Shown piece after piece: positions 1 through 9,724 of a stretch of 64,000 bases of DNA. Origin of the DNA: Allopusillimonas ginsengisoli (GTDB lineage Bacteria; Pseudomonadota; Gammaproteobacteria; Burkholderiales; Burkholderiaceae_B); the NCBI GenBank assembly GCA_005239165.1, contig RAPG01000002.1, positions 1 to 64,000 on the forward strand. Direction: 5' to 3'. The notes beneath the pieces were generated by a model that saw only the letters and a program-made list of their open reading frames with translations, was not told where the DNA came from and did no database searches. Each line of letters starts with the position of its first letter. Position 1 is the stretch's first letter. A program made the position numbers and the translations under genes.

Positions 1-14
1 TGTTGATCTGACAT
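1..14 (-). CDS. 5' end of a gene running off the left edge
   Basis: Read on the minus strand, an AAGGAG ribosome-binding site (plus positions 21-26) lies 6 nt before an ATG at 14, followed by codons for Met-Ser-Asp-Gln before the window ends. The spacing and the strong Shine-Dalgarno sequence make a real start likely. It is divergent from the porin gene. The product cannot be identified from four codons. Confidence 0.45.
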
Positions 15-516
15 TTCTTGCTCCTTTGTTCCAATTTAACTGGAACTAAGGACTACGTCATTTAGGGGCAACCTCACCCTGCCCTCTAAACCCCTTTTTT
101 TGGCAAAAGCCCACTATCTTAGTTGTTGAGCGCATAGCACCATAGCGTTTTTCTTTGCGGAGCCGTACGCGCATCATATCGCTGGGTATAGCCAGCTGTC
201 TCTTTTTTCCAACGTTTTCCATAATCTCTACAGCCCTAGCTAATAGAGCCTAAGCCGCGCCGTTATCTCTTCTTCTGACTCACTGACATGTCGGAAACGG
301 CCTGTACTCCGAGCAAAGCGAAGCTTGGAGGATATGACGTCGGCAGTCCTCTCTCCAAAAAACGACCGGTTTGTAATGTTTAAGTCGGCGAAATGTCGTG
401 ATCGCCTATTTACGCTTCATATATCGAGGCCTTCGGATCCTCTAAATGTCTTAAACAAAAGAGTCTTCCGTTGGCATCGAATTCTGCCGAGTGTTGCAAA
501 AATATATGGAGTTCTT
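15..516. other. intergenic region upstream of the porin gene
   Basis: About 500 bases between the divergent left-edge start and the porin. Apart from the two ribosome-binding sites (21-26 minus, 508-511 plus) I see no gene or recognisable regulatory site. An open extension of the porin frame back to 325 exists but has no signal-peptide or ribosome-site support, so it is treated as untranslated leader. Confidence 0.4.
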
Positions 517-1677
517 ATGATGAAAAAAACACTTCTCGTGGCCGCCTTGGCCACAGCTTCTTCGGGTGCCGTGCATGCGCAGTCATCTGTGACCCTCTAC
601 GGCATCATCGACGCTGGTATAGGTTATTCCAAAATTGATGGCTCTTTTACTGATCCGGCGACGGGTCAAACAATCAGTGCCAATGGCAGCCGCATTGGTA
701 TGACCGATAGCGTGAAAAACGGTTCTCGCTGGGGGCTTCGCGGAACGGAGGATCTTGGCGGTGGTCTTTACGCAACCTTCCAACTAGAAAGCGGATTCAA
801 TGCTAGCGATGGCCAGTCCACTCAAGGCGGTCGTTTATTCGGTCGGGAAGCTACCATTGGGCTTGCCAGTGACGATTGGGGTAAGATCAAAATGGGCCGC
901 CAATACAACATCGCTACAAGATACCTCTATAGCATCTTTGGCCCTTCATTTGGAGGCGGTTTTAGCCAGCTGAATATGGGATCGGGCCTTGGGTTTAGTT
1001 CGGCAAACTGGGTTCGATACGACAACTTGGTTACTTACGAAACCCCTACTGTGAATGGATTCACGCTGGGGTTGGGCTACTCCTTTGGCACTGATGATTC
1101 ACGAGCAACTGAAACCGGCTTCGAAACTGCAGACAACACACGTGCTATATCTGTTGGCCTTCGATATGCCAACGGCCCGCTCGCCGCTTTTATCTCGTAT
1201 GATCAGCTAAACCCTTCCAGTAAGCTCAGTCAAACACAAAGAAATGCAACGCCTCGATCATACCTTGTGGGCGGATCGTACGATTTTGAAGTAGCTAAAC
1301 TTGCGTTGGCGTATGGCCGTACGACTGACGGTTGGTTTGCAGGCGGCGGCCTCCCGAACGGGGGTAGCATCGGAAACTTCAAGGGGACTCCAACCAATGC
1401 CTACGTGGACGGATTCAAATCGAACTCTTATCTTGTTGCGCTATCAGCACCTGTTGGCGCAGCTGGCAGTGTCTTTGGCTCCTGGCAGCGTGTAGACGCG
1501 AATGACGATCGCTTGACTGGTGATGATGCCACAAGCAATACATTTGCCCTTGGCTATACCTATACCTTATCCAAGCGCTCTGACGTGTACGCCGTTGCGA
1601 AGTACACTAAAAACTTCGCATTCTTGAACGGCGCTAAAGCCACGGAGGCAACAATAGGCTTCCGCCATAAATTCTAA
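517..1677 (+). CDS. Gram-negative porin (Bordetella/Neisseria type)
   Basis: Outer-membrane general porin of 386 residues, expected to form a trimeric 16-strand beta-barrel for passive diffusion of small solutes. A start at 517 (or the next ATG at 520) is chosen because GGAG lies 5 nt upstream and the protein then opens with a classic signal peptide (MKKTLL, then cleavage after VHAQ). The mature protein begins SSVTLYG-IIDAGIGY, the usual first strand of this family. It continues with alternating aromatic and glycine strands, RWGLRGTEDLGGGL, and ends GFRHKF with the terminal Phe recognised by the BAM machinery. Single gene followed by its own terminator. The family is certain; substrate selectivity cannot be read. 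Confidence 0.95.
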   Translation: MMKKTLLVAALATASSGAVHAQSSVTLYGIIDAGIGYSKIDGSFTDPATGQTISANGSRIGMTDSVKNGSRWGLRGTEDLGGGLYATFQLESGFNASDGQSTQGGRLFGREATIGLASDDWGKIKMGRQYNIATRYLYSIFGPSFGGGFSQLNMGSGLGFSSANWVRYDNLVTYETPTVNGFTLGLGYSFGTDDSRATETGFETADNTRAISVGLRYANGPLAAFISYDQLNPSSKLSQTQRNATPRSYLVGGSYDFEVAKLALAYGRTTDGWFAGGGLPNGGSIGNFKGTPTNAYVDGFKSNSYLVALSAPVGAAGSVFGSWQRVDANDDRLTGDDATSNTFALGYTYTLSKRSDVYAVAKYTKNFAFLNGAKATEATIGFRHKF

Positions 1678-1716
1678 GCGCGCCTTTGATTGTAAGGTTC
1701 CGGTGAACACACCTTG

Positions 1717-1740
1717 ACGCCCGCATTAGCGGGCGTTTTT
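1717..1740 (+). terminator. rho-independent terminator of the porin gene
   Basis: An 8-bp perfect stem (ACGCCCGC / GCGGGCGT) with a 4-nt ATTA loop, followed by a T run, starts 39 bases after the porin stop codon. Confidence 0.9.
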
Positions 1741-1746
1741 AGTGAC

Positions 1747-1950
1747 TCAGGAAGCGGCAAGCTGCCAGTTATGCGGCAGTAACTCGTCAATGGCACTGGC
1801 CTTATGTGTGGGCAAACGTATGAGTACGTCCTTTAAGTACGCGTGTGGGTCGTGACCGTTAAGCCTCGCGGACTGAATCAAGCTCATCACGGCGGCCGCC
1901 CGGCGGCCTGCACGCAGAGAACCGGCGAACAGCCAGTTTTTGCGGTTATG
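1747..1950 (-). pseudogene. IS66-family transposase (TnpC) C-terminal remnant
   Basis: The reverse strand translates, without a start, to a stretch containing RKNWLFAGSLRAGRRAA, then SLIQSARLNGHDPHAYLKDV, and ends LLPHNWQLAAS before a stop at 1747. This is the characteristic C-terminus of the IS66 TnpC DDE transposase, about 65 residues of a protein of roughly 500. Upstream sequence loses similarity near 1950. No terminal inverted repeat is visible after the stop. It has the same strand and order as the IS66 tnpA/tnpB pieces at 5838-6322, so both may come from one element (see findings). Confidence 0.8.
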
Positions 1951-2327
1951 TAAAGCTTCACATAACAGGAATAAGGCGAACTCAGTGTTTATGCGAACTC
2001 TTTACCTGCCGCCCGCCCAGTTGCCCTCGGCCGCATCAACCATGTGCAGCCTTCTTCCCCGCCATGCCGTCGTTTCGGAAAGAAAATCAGCATACCATAG
2101 CGGCTATCGAGGCAAGCACAATCGCCCATCTATCACTGCCGATTGGCTTATACATTGCTCATCCCCTGGATATCCAGATTTGTTGCTTATGACTAAAAAG
2201 TAATATGTTTGTCGGGCTTTTGATGGAGACCGATAGGTAGAATTCTTCATTCGCATTTTGAATATTATGAATCTAGTTGGCTGTGACAGTGCTTTTGGTC
2301 ACAGCAATTTCCCATAAGGAGCTAATT
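1951..2327. other. intergenic region between IS66 remnant and DUF4148 gene
   Basis: I see no gene here. The one notable structure is an inverted repeat at 2280-2305 (arms GCTGTGAC / GTCACAGC, 10-nt loop) directly before the ribosome-binding site of the next gene. It could be an operator or a leader hairpin for that gene. Confidence 0.35.
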
Positions 2328-2630
2328 ATGAAAGCCACGTTCAATCTAATTCTTGTCATGACAGCGATTGCTTTCGGACCTCAAGGCGCCGTCCAGGCTA
2401 GTGGCGTGCAAAATAGCGGCTTGGCTGTGCAAGTGTCCTCTGAGCGAGAACTAACTCGCGCTGAGGTGCTGGCCGATCTGGCCATGTGGAAGCGCGCCGG
2501 CTTAGAAGAGTTTTGGAAGGGCGAGAACACACCAGACACTTTTAGCCGCGAGTACCGAGAGGCTTACGCCGAGTATACCCGGATGCGCTCCGGCCCTGAA
2601 TATCAAGAGGAACTACAGCGGAGGAAATGA
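2328..2630 (+). CDS. DUF4148 small secreted protein
   Basis: A 100-residue protein with an N-terminal signal peptide (about residues 1-24, ending VQAS). The mature region contains LTRAEVLADLAMWKRAGL, the hallmark of DUF4148, a family of short periplasmic proteins abundant in Burkholderiales with no established function. The start at 2328 is set by AAGGAG ending 6 nt upstream. It is monocistronic, followed by a strong hairpin, with a small inverted repeat upstream at 2280-2305. Family assignment is good; the role is unknown. Confidence 0.8.
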   Translation: MKATFNLILVMTAIAFGPQGAVQASGVQNSGLAVQVSSERELTRAEVLADLAMWKRAGLEEFWKGENTPDTFSREYREAYAEYTRMRSGPEYQEELQRRK

Positions 2631-2690
2631 CATAGGTTGTCTCGGATCAGATAGTGGTTCTTTGTTGAAGTCGACTGCATAAAGCAATTC

Positions 2691-2722
2691 AAGCATCCGG
2701 CTGCTATAGCAGCCGGATGCTT
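2691..2722 (+). terminator. palindromic terminator after DUF4148 gene
   Basis: A perfect 14-bp stem (AAGCATCCGGCTGC and its complement) around a TATA loop, followed by a T-rich stretch, lies 60 bases after the DUF4148 stop codon and before gtrA. Confidence 0.75.
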
Positions 2723-2846
2723 GTCTGTCTTGTGAGGATACATCGCATTGAGCGTGGCTGGTGCCTTATTGATGGTTTCTTGATTCTTAACAGCTAATAC
2801 CTGTTCTCGATGCTCGCATTCATACGATATCGCACCAGTACATTGA

Positions 2847-3314
2847 ATGAGTCCGATGTTGAGATTTGAATTTTCTCCAACTCAGACCGGTTCGTTGCGA
2901 CGACGTAGCCTCTTCGCAGATACAGGTGCGCAGATTGTGACCCAAGTCATTCGGTTTCTATTGTCGGGAGGGATAGCGACCTTTATTCATTGGGCTGTCA
3001 TGGGGTTTTTTGTCTCGCTAGGCGAGCAACCTACGTTTGCTACTGCTATTGGCGCTCTCCTGGGCTCCATCTTTAACTACCTTTTTCAGTGTTACTGGAC
3101 ATTCGGCGGCAGTCGTGTACATGGCAGAACGATTCCCATTTACGTGTGCTCGACCATTGTGGGCTGGGGCATGAACATAGGGCTTTTCCATTTTTTTATT
3201 TCGGTTATTCATACAGGCGTTGCCTGGGCGCAGATTCTTACCACTGCCGTAGTCGCCGCCATGAATTTTATTCTATACAAAAGGATCGTGTTCCATGAAC
3301 GCATTATTCGATAA
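2847..3314 (+). CDS. gtrA: GtrA-family membrane protein (lipid-linked sugar flippase)
   Basis: A 155-residue polytopic inner-membrane protein of the GtrA/DPMS family, which is thought to flip undecaprenyl-phosphate-linked sugars across the membrane. Four hydrophobic segments are visible after a hydrophilic N-terminus of about 30 residues, including FLLSGGIATFIHWAVMGF and a final segment ending NFILYKRIVF, both typical. A second ATG at codon 4 is possible. It overlaps the next gene, gtrB, by 20 nt, so translation is probably coupled. In the gtr scheme GtrA flips the sugar loaded by GtrB for a third, dedicated glycosyltransferase, here the gene at 4331. Confidence 0.88.
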   Translation: MSPMLRFEFSPTQTGSLRRRSLFADTGAQIVTQVIRFLLSGGIATFIHWAVMGFFVSLGEQPTFATAIGALLGSIFNYLFQCYWTFGGSRVHGRTIPIYVCSTIVGWGMNIGLFHFFISVIHTGVAWAQILTTAVVAAMNFILYKRIVFHERIIR

Positions 3315-4320
3315 GTGGGATCCTGAGATCCAAGGGGAACGTACCACAGAGTTGTCGGTGCTAATCCCGTTATACAACGAATATGAAGTCATCCAAATTA
3401 TGTATGCACGGGTGACCTCAGTGCTCGTGAGCCTGGGCATCTCTTATGAACTGGTCCTTATTGATGATGGAAGCCGTGACGGGACCCCCGAAATGATAAA
3501 CCGACTGGCCGAGGAAGACTCCGCGGTAACAGCAATACTTTTGAGCAGGAACTTTGGAAAGGAAGCCGCCTTAACAGCAGGCCTTGAGCATGCTGCGGGC
3601 AATGCAGTTGTCATCATGGACGCCGACATGCAGGATCCGCCGGAACTCATTCCGGATATGTTGCGTGCCTGGAAAGAGGGCGCAGATGTCGTCTGCATGC
3701 GCCGCCGCTCACGAGCGGGAGAAAGCTGGTTCAAACGCTATAGCGCGCATTGCTTTTATCGCTTACTTAATGGTATCAGCGACGTGGATATTCCGCCCGA
3801 TACTGGCGATTTTCGACTACTTAGCCGTAAGGCTGTCAATGCGTTAAACAAATTGAACGAGCGTAACCGCTACATGAAAGGACTATTCGCTTGGATAGGC
3901 ATGTCGACGACCGTCATTGAGTATGACCGTATGCCGCGGGCGGCTGGCGTTACGAAATGGGGTCATCTGGCACTGTTCAATCTAGCCTTCCAAGGGATTA
4001 CTTCCTTTTCAACGGTGCCGCTGCGGTTGGCAATGGCTGGCGGCCTATTGACTGCGCTTTTTGGTGTGCTCTTTACTCTCTGGATTGTTGTCAAGGCGCT
4101 GGTTCTGGGCGACCCAGTGCAAGGATATCCATCGCTTATTTCCATGATCGCGATTTTGGGTGGTGTGCAATTGCTGTCGATCGGCCTGCTTGGTGAGTAC
4201 CTCGGAAGAACCTATTACGAGGCCAAGCAACGCCCGGTGTATTTGGTGCGTGAAGTGATGAGACGAGGCAAGAATGCGGGCCAGCCAGCCGATATTCCTT
4301 CGGTAACCACAGAGGCTTGA
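3295..4320 (+). CDS. gtrB: GtrB-like bactoprenol glycosyltransferase (GT2)
   Basis: A 341-residue family-2 glycosyltransferase. The N-terminal GT-A domain begins LSVLIPLYNEYEVI and contains LIDDGSRDGT (donor binding) and the metal-binding DADMQDPPE motif. Two C-terminal transmembrane segments follow (about residues 230-255 and 265-300), as in GtrB/dolichol-phosphate mannose synthase-like proteins. It should transfer a sugar from a nucleotide donor to undecaprenyl phosphate. AAGGA lies upstream inside gtrA. The length matches the family. The donor sugar cannot be inferred. Confidence 0.9.
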   Translation: MNALFDKWDPEIQGERTTELSVLIPLYNEYEVIQIMYARVTSVLVSLGISYELVLIDDGSRDGTPEMINRLAEEDSAVTAILLSRNFGKEAALTAGLEHAAGNAVVIMDADMQDPPELIPDMLRAWKEGADVVCMRRRSRAGESWFKRYSAHCFYRLLNGISDVDIPPDTGDFRLLSRKAVNALNKLNERNRYMKGLFAWIGMSTTVIEYDRMPRAAGVTKWGHLALFNLAFQGITSFSTVPLRLAMAGGLLTALFGVLFTLWIVVKALVLGDPVQGYPSLISMIAILGGVQLLSIGLLGEYLGRTYYEAKQRPVYLVREVMRRGKNAGQPADIPSVTTEA

Positions 4321-4330
4321 AAAGAGTCGT

Positions 4331-5842
4331 ATGCAACATCTGAACAAAGGCGCATGGCTAACATTAGCTGCGGTACTCTTGCTGCCACTGGTCTCGATGG
4401 CAATTGTTCCGCTTTACGACACGAGCGAGCCTCGGTATGCGGAGATTGCTCGTATAATGGCCCAAACAGGAGATTGGATAACGCCCTGGTTCAGTCCAGG
4501 GGTTCCCTTCTGGGGTAAGCCCCCGCTTTCGTTCTGGGCGCAGGCTCTGTCAATGAAGACGTTTGGCTTGACCGAATTTGCCGCGCGTTTCCCTTCCTGG
4601 CTGTGCCTGCTTTTGTCGAACGGCATATTGCTGGCCGGGTTGCGATCATTGCTAGGTTCGCGTATTGCGTTTCTGTCAGCCATCGTCTACAGCACATGCA
4701 CGCTTGTCTATATCAGCTCAGGCGCTGTGCTCACTGATCCGTTTCTCGCACTTGGTACGACACTGTCTTTGGTTTCACTTGCTGTCGTGATACATATGCG
4801 CGGCCAGGCTCTCACGGAAATTGGTGACGAGCGTAACGAACTCGCTGACACGCGGGGGAAATTCAGCTATCAGTGGTGGCAATATGGTTTTTTCGTGGGC
4901 CTTGCCGTTGGCCTGTTAGCCAAAGGACCTTTAGCCGTAGTGGTGAGTATTGCGCCGGCAGCGGTTTGGTACGTGCTCAATCGAAAGGCCATCTCTATTA
5001 TGACAATGCTGCCATGGGGTAAAGGCTTTGTTTTGATGGCTGTATTGTGCGGCCCCTGGTATGTTCTGGCGGAAATTAAAACCCCGGGCTTCTTGAACTA
5101 CTTCATTGCGGGAGAACATTTTCGTCGCTTCCTGGATCCCGGCTGGAGTGGTGACCTGTACGGTTCGGCACATCGGCGGGTATATGGGACAATATGGCTC
5201 TACTGGATACAGGCTTCGTTCCCTTGGGGAGTGTTGATGCTCGGGGTAATAATCGGAGCGCTGCGTAGTGTTCGTCTTCGGTCGGTACTGAAGGCGACGG
5301 CCCAATATCCATTTTTCAGCTACTGGCTGGCAAGCGCCCTGTTCACGCCATTATTCTTCACGTTCTCGGCCAACATTCTGTGGACTTATCTGCTCCCTTC
5401 GTTGGCTGGCTTTAGCATCCTCGTTGCGATAATAACGGATCAGATCGAAAAGCGATTCAGCGACAAGGAAGTTGGTGTCTTCACACGCACTATTTGGGTA
5501 GCATGCATTGTTCCCGTGGTGATTCTAGGGCTTAGTATCACCGCATGGGTCAAGCCCGACCTGCGTAACACGGAGCGGAGCCTGGTTCGATACGTCACGC
5601 AGCAGGGCGAGCCTGCTATTCCGCTACGCTATTTTTCGACGCTGCCGTTTTCAGCGCAGTTCTACTCGGCAGGGCAGGCTCGTGAGTTAAATGGAAACGG
5701 CCTAAAGCACCTGTTAGAGCTAGGCACAACTTTTTACCTAGCGGTTCCAAAAGGCGAACAAAAGATCGTTGCCGATATTCTCGGTAAGCCTTTCAATCAG
5801 CTTTACACCAACAAGCGGTACATCCTGATTAGGGTACCTTGA
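4331..5842 (+). CDS. ArnT/PMT-type membrane glycosyltransferase
   Basis: A 503-residue polytopic GT-C glycosyltransferase related to ArnT (GT83). The first periplasmic loop carries DTSEPRYAEIA and the downstream GVPFWGKPPLSFW, the expected acidic and substrate-loop motifs, followed by about ten membrane spans. With gtrA and gtrB it would complete a three-gene system that transfers a lipid-linked sugar in the periplasm onto lipopolysaccharide or another surface glycan. It starts 10 nt after gtrB. Oddity: the stop codon lies in or at the edge of IS66-derived DNA (5838-5924), so the C-terminus may have been trimmed by that junction. ArnT proteins are commonly near 550 residues. The acceptor is unknown. 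Confidence 0.82.
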   Translation: MQHLNKGAWLTLAAVLLLPLVSMAIVPLYDTSEPRYAEIARIMAQTGDWITPWFSPGVPFWGKPPLSFWAQALSMKTFGLTEFAARFPSWLCLLLSNGILLAGLRSLLGSRIAFLSAIVYSTCTLVYISSGAVLTDPFLALGTTLSLVSLAVVIHMRGQALTEIGDERNELADTRGKFSYQWWQYGFFVGLAVGLLAKGPLAVVVSIAPAAVWYVLNRKAISIMTMLPWGKGFVLMAVLCGPWYVLAEIKTPGFLNYFIAGEHFRRFLDPGWSGDLYGSAHRRVYGTIWLYWIQASFPWGVLMLGVIIGALRSVRLRSVLKATAQYPFFSYWLASALFTPLFFTFSANILWTYLLPSLAGFSILVAIITDQIEKRFSDKEVGVFTRTIWVACIVPVVILGLSITAWVKPDLRNTERSLVRYVTQQGEPAIPLRYFSTLPFSAQFYSAGQARELNGNGLKHLLELGTTFYLAVPKGEQKIVADILGKPFNQLYTNKRYILIRVP

Positions 5843-5924
5843 CCACCCGAGCCAGGGCTGTCTCGGTGCCGGCGCGCATATCCATCGGCTCGACCGCCAA
5901 CCATATCTGATCGATACGAATCAT
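5838..5924 (-). pseudogene. tnpB: IS66 tnpB 5' fragment
   Basis: The reverse strand from the ATG at 5924 reads MIRIDQIWLAVEPMDMRAG and continues to ARVVKV, the conserved N-terminus of IS66 TnpB. The frame then runs into the end of the glycosyltransferase gene and stops. About 28 of roughly 115 residues remain. It overlaps the tnpA stop by 4 nt (ATGA), the normal IS66 coupling. Confidence 0.8.
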
Positions 5925-6322
5925 CGCATCACTTCGCGCAGCCAAACGGCACACTGCTGGGCTTGCGATACAGGCCAGCGGATTGAGGCCTTCAGGCCGT
6001 TGTGTTCCAACTCGATCGCGATGTTTTGAACCATCTCGGCCGCAGCGCCGGGCGCTTCAGGCTGAGCCAGTTGCAGAGGGATGAATTGCGCGGCCACGTC
6101 ACGGCGTACGGTTGGCACGGGCACAGGCTCATGACTGCCGAAGCGCTCGTGCTCTTGGACCCACTTACGTAGCAAGTTTGGATGTAGATCGTGTGCCCGG
6201 GCCACGGCCGCTACCGATACGCCACGCTGCTGACAGCTTGCGACCACCTCGGCCTTGTACTCGTTGCTGAACTGGCGACGATGGCGCCGACCGTCTTGTG
6301 CGACAAGCTCGCTAGGATGCAT
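5921..6322 (-). CDS. tnpA: IS66-family TnpA (helix-turn-helix accessory protein)
   Basis: A 133-residue IS66 OrfA/TnpA with an N-terminal HTH_Tnp_1 fold (RRQFSNEYKAEVVASC, then GVSVAAVARAHDLHPNLLRKWV). The C-terminal half ends in IRWPVSQAQQCAVWLREVMR, typical of the family. The gene appears intact, but its partner tnpB is truncated and tnpC is missing here, so the element cannot move on its own. The region just upstream holds a direct repeat (6315-6331 and 6337-6353) that may be its promoter region. Confidence 0.82.
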   Translation of the reverse strand: MHPSELVAQDGRRHRRQFSNEYKAEVVASCQQRGVSVAAVARAHDLHPNLLRKWVQEHERFGSHEPVPVPTVRRDVAAQFIPLQLAQPEAPGAAAEMVQNIAIELEHNGLKASIRWPVSQAQQCAVWLREVMR

Positions 6323-6353
6323 TACTCCACCTACTGGGATGAATTACTCCACC
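6315..6353. repeat. 17-bp direct repeat upstream of IS66 tnpA
   Basis: Two copies of a 17-mer differing at one base (GGATG[C/A]ATTACTCCACC) start 22 bases apart at 6315 and 6337, immediately before the tnpA start. They may belong to the IS66 end or its promoter; function not known. Confidence 0.5.
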
Positions 6354-6574
6354 AAGAATTCTAGTGGAGCCGCCATCCTCTACGATCTGCCGCCTGGACT
6401 CAAGATGGTTTTACCGGACGCATACAATTTGGCTTCGTACAGGTAGCTACCATCCTTCACAGCAGAGTAGCAAATGAGAGCACTGATCACCATCAGATAA
6501 ATACTTGTTGTCAAACGCATTTGAAATTTGAGCCACTTCGCGCGGTATTGCGCAAAGTAAATCTGAACCAATGA

Positions 6575-7676
<1,102 letters not shown>

Positions 7677-7706
7677 TGAACCTGCCTCGGTTTGACGTAC
7701 AGCAGC

Positions 7707-8570
7707 TCATGCCGCTTTAAGGGCGGCCTCCATTTGGACCGGCGTACGATAGCCGATGGCCGAGTGCAGACGCTGTCGATTGTAAAAGCCTTCAATCCAG
7801 TTCACGATATCGAGCCTGGCCTGGGCCCGGGTGGCATAGCGAACCTGATAAATACGTTCCACCTTCAAGGTCTTAAAGAAGCTTTCCATGACGGCGTTAT
7901 CCCAGGCGTTCGCCCGCCGGCTCATGGAAGCAACCATACCGTAATCCTGCAGTAGTGTTCGATGGGACCGGCTGGCATATTGACTACCGCGGTCGGTATG
8001 CATGATCAGTCCGGGTGCCGGCTTGCGCTGCCAATAGGCCGATTTCAAGGCATCGCACACCAGGTCTGATGTCATCCGATCGCTCAGAGACCAGCCCACG
8101 ATTCTGCGAGTCCCCAGATCCAATATCGCGGCCAAATAGAGCCAGCCCTCTTGCGTGGCAACATAGGTCACATCACCAACCCACGCCCGATCCGGTGCCC
8201 ACCCATCAAATTGACGCGCGATGACATTGGGCGCCACCGGCAAGGCATGGTCCGAGTCCGTGGTGTTCCGATACCGACGCCTGTAGACCGGCCTCAGACC
8301 TTGGCGCATTAGGCTTTGACGAACACGCTCATGGCCGATACGTTGGTCTTGTTCACGCAACTTCTGCACGATACGCAGCCGCCCATAGCTGCGCTGGCTT
8401 GCCGTATGAACCGCCTTGACCTGCGCATCCAGTACGGCGTTGGCGAGGCTTCTGAGGCTGGGCCGGCGAACCCGCCACTGGCAATAGCCAGAACGCGATA
8501 CCTGCAGCACCCGGCATAGACGTGACACGCTGTAGAGCGTACGTTGCGTGTCGATCCAGGCGTACCTCAC
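7707..8570 (-). CDS. IS3-family transposase OrfB (DDE integrase)
   Basis: A 287-residue catalytic subunit. An HTH_21 region (SQRSYGRLRIVQKLRE) precedes an rve integrase core with D in WVGDVTYV, D in MHTDRGSQY and E in DNAVMESFFKTLK. It overlaps orfA by 4 nt and is normally made as an OrfAB fusion by -1 frameshifting; an AAAAG run lies near the end of orfA. All catalytic residues are present and the frame is intact. Confidence 0.93.
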   Translation of the reverse strand: MRYAWIDTQRTLYSVSRLCRVLQVSRSGYCQWRVRRPSLRSLANAVLDAQVKAVHTASQRSYGRLRIVQKLREQDQRIGHERVRQSLMRQGLRPVYRRRYRNTTDSDHALPVAPNVIARQFDGWAPDRAWVGDVTYVATQEGWLYLAAILDLGTRRIVGWSLSDRMTSDLVCDALKSAYWQRKPAPGLIMHTDRGSQYASRSHRTLLQDYGMVASMSRRANAWDNAVMESFFKTLKVERIYQVRYATRAQARLDIVNWIEGFYNRQRLHSAIGYRTPVQMEAALKAA

Positions 8571-8890
8571 CGTAATCCTTTGGAGAAGTACGCCGTGGCT
8601 TTTCCCAGGATTTCAACGTCCAGCCTGGCACTGGCCAACTCCTTGCGCAGGCGACTATTCTCGGCTTCCAGTTCCGAGACCGGACGCTGGGGCCTGGTCG
8701 GTGCGCTCGCGCTCGTATCGCCAGGTAATACGGCATCCTTCTCCAGCAGCCGCTTCCAGTTACCCAGCGTTGCAGAGGGCAGGCCGAGGCGGCGCGCCGC
8801 CTCGTTGATCCCCACCGATTGCGCCAGACGCACGGATTCCAATTTGTATTCCTGCGTGTATTGGCGTTTTAGTACTTTGCCTTCTTTCAT
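8567..8890 (-). CDS. IS3-family OrfA (helix-turn-helix)
   Basis: A 107-residue HTH_Tnp_1 protein (RQYTQEYKLESVRLAQ, then GINEAARRLGLPSATLGNWK) with a C-terminal leucine-zipper-like helix (ELEAENSRLRKELA). It provides end recognition for the transposase. Intact. Confidence 0.9.
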   Translation of the reverse strand: MKEGKVLKRQYTQEYKLESVRLAQSVGINEAARRLGLPSATLGNWKRLLEKDAVLPGDTSASAPTRPQRPVSELEAENSRLRKELASARLDVEILGKATAYFSKGLR

Positions 8891-8953
8891 TTCCGTTCTC
8901 CGTTAACAAGAAACTATCATCTTCTTGCTGTACGTGGAAACAGGGCAAGTTCA

Positions 8954-9659
8954 GGAAGCGTTCTACCTTGCCCTTGGTCCGTGCTCGATATGGCTGACAC
9001 AGGCGCGGCATGAAGCCGTAATGCTTGGCCAGATCCAGCATCCCGGCGTGCCAACGGTGATGACCTTGGCCATACGCATCTCGATCAATAACGATCGTCT
9101 TGGCATTATCGTAGAGAATCTCCCTGGGTACACCGCCCAGGCTCTCGAACAAGGCGTGGTGGCAGGCAACGAGTGTGGACGCCTTCTCATTGCTGGCAAA
9201 CTGCACCCAACGCCAACGGCTGTAGCCAAGGGTCGCCGTAAAGGCATAAAGAGGGCAGCTGCCCCGGCGAAACACCACGAAATCGCACTGCATCTGGCGT
9301 CCAGGCGCGGTCTCGAAACGCACAACCGGATCGGGTGTTGGCCTTGGCCGATGCGCCTGCATGAAGGCCTGCACGCTACGCAACTGGCCCTGATAGCCGT
9401 GTGCCTTGAGCTCTCGCAGCAGCGCCGGCGCAGCGATTTGATCCGGTTCGGCGGCCTGCATGCGCTGAACAATGTACGCGTGAAACGGCTCCAGCTTCGT
9501 GGGCCGCGCTTCACGCGCTTTATAACGCGGTCTGTCGGGCGAGGCGAGGTAGCGCGTTACGGTGTTGCGGGAAATGCCCAGGCGTCGCGCGATCTCGCGC
9601 AGAGATAAACCTTGGGCCTTGAGTACATGGATGGACATCCACTGATCCTTCTGAAGCAT
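8954..9659 (-). pseudogene. istA: istA 5' part, separated by an IS3 insertion
   Basis: The N-terminal two-thirds of the IS21 transposase. An HTH (LSLREIARRLGISRNTVTRYL) is followed by most of the DDE core (MQCDFVVFRRG, EILYDNAKT), ending at TKGKVERF where the IS3 element begins. The start ATG is at 9659. It is non-functional as it stands because the C-terminus lies on the far side of the insertion at 7348-7676. Confidence 0.88.
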
Positions 9660-9724
9660 CGTCGGCCTTCGCGCACAAAAGGCTAACTTTACGGAAAAGT
9701 GGTTCAGTTTTACTTTGCGCGAAG

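Larger units (their letters stand above)
7677..8953 (-). mobile_element. IS3-family insertion inside istA
   Basis: A 1277-bp element. Both ends begin TGAAC[C/T]TGCC and finish the 28-bp inverted repeat with ACGTACAGCA (plus positions 7677-7704 and 8926-8953). It is flanked by the 3-bp direct repeat GGA (7674-7676 and 8954-8956). It contains orfA and orfB in the usual overlapping arrangement. Exact removal restores istA, so the insertion is recent or at least undecayed. Confidence 0.9.

Noticed and set aside
325..516. Open frame extending the porin 64 codons upstream
   Set aside because: No ribosome site and no signal sequence at 325; the ATG at 517 has GGAG and a perfect signal peptide.
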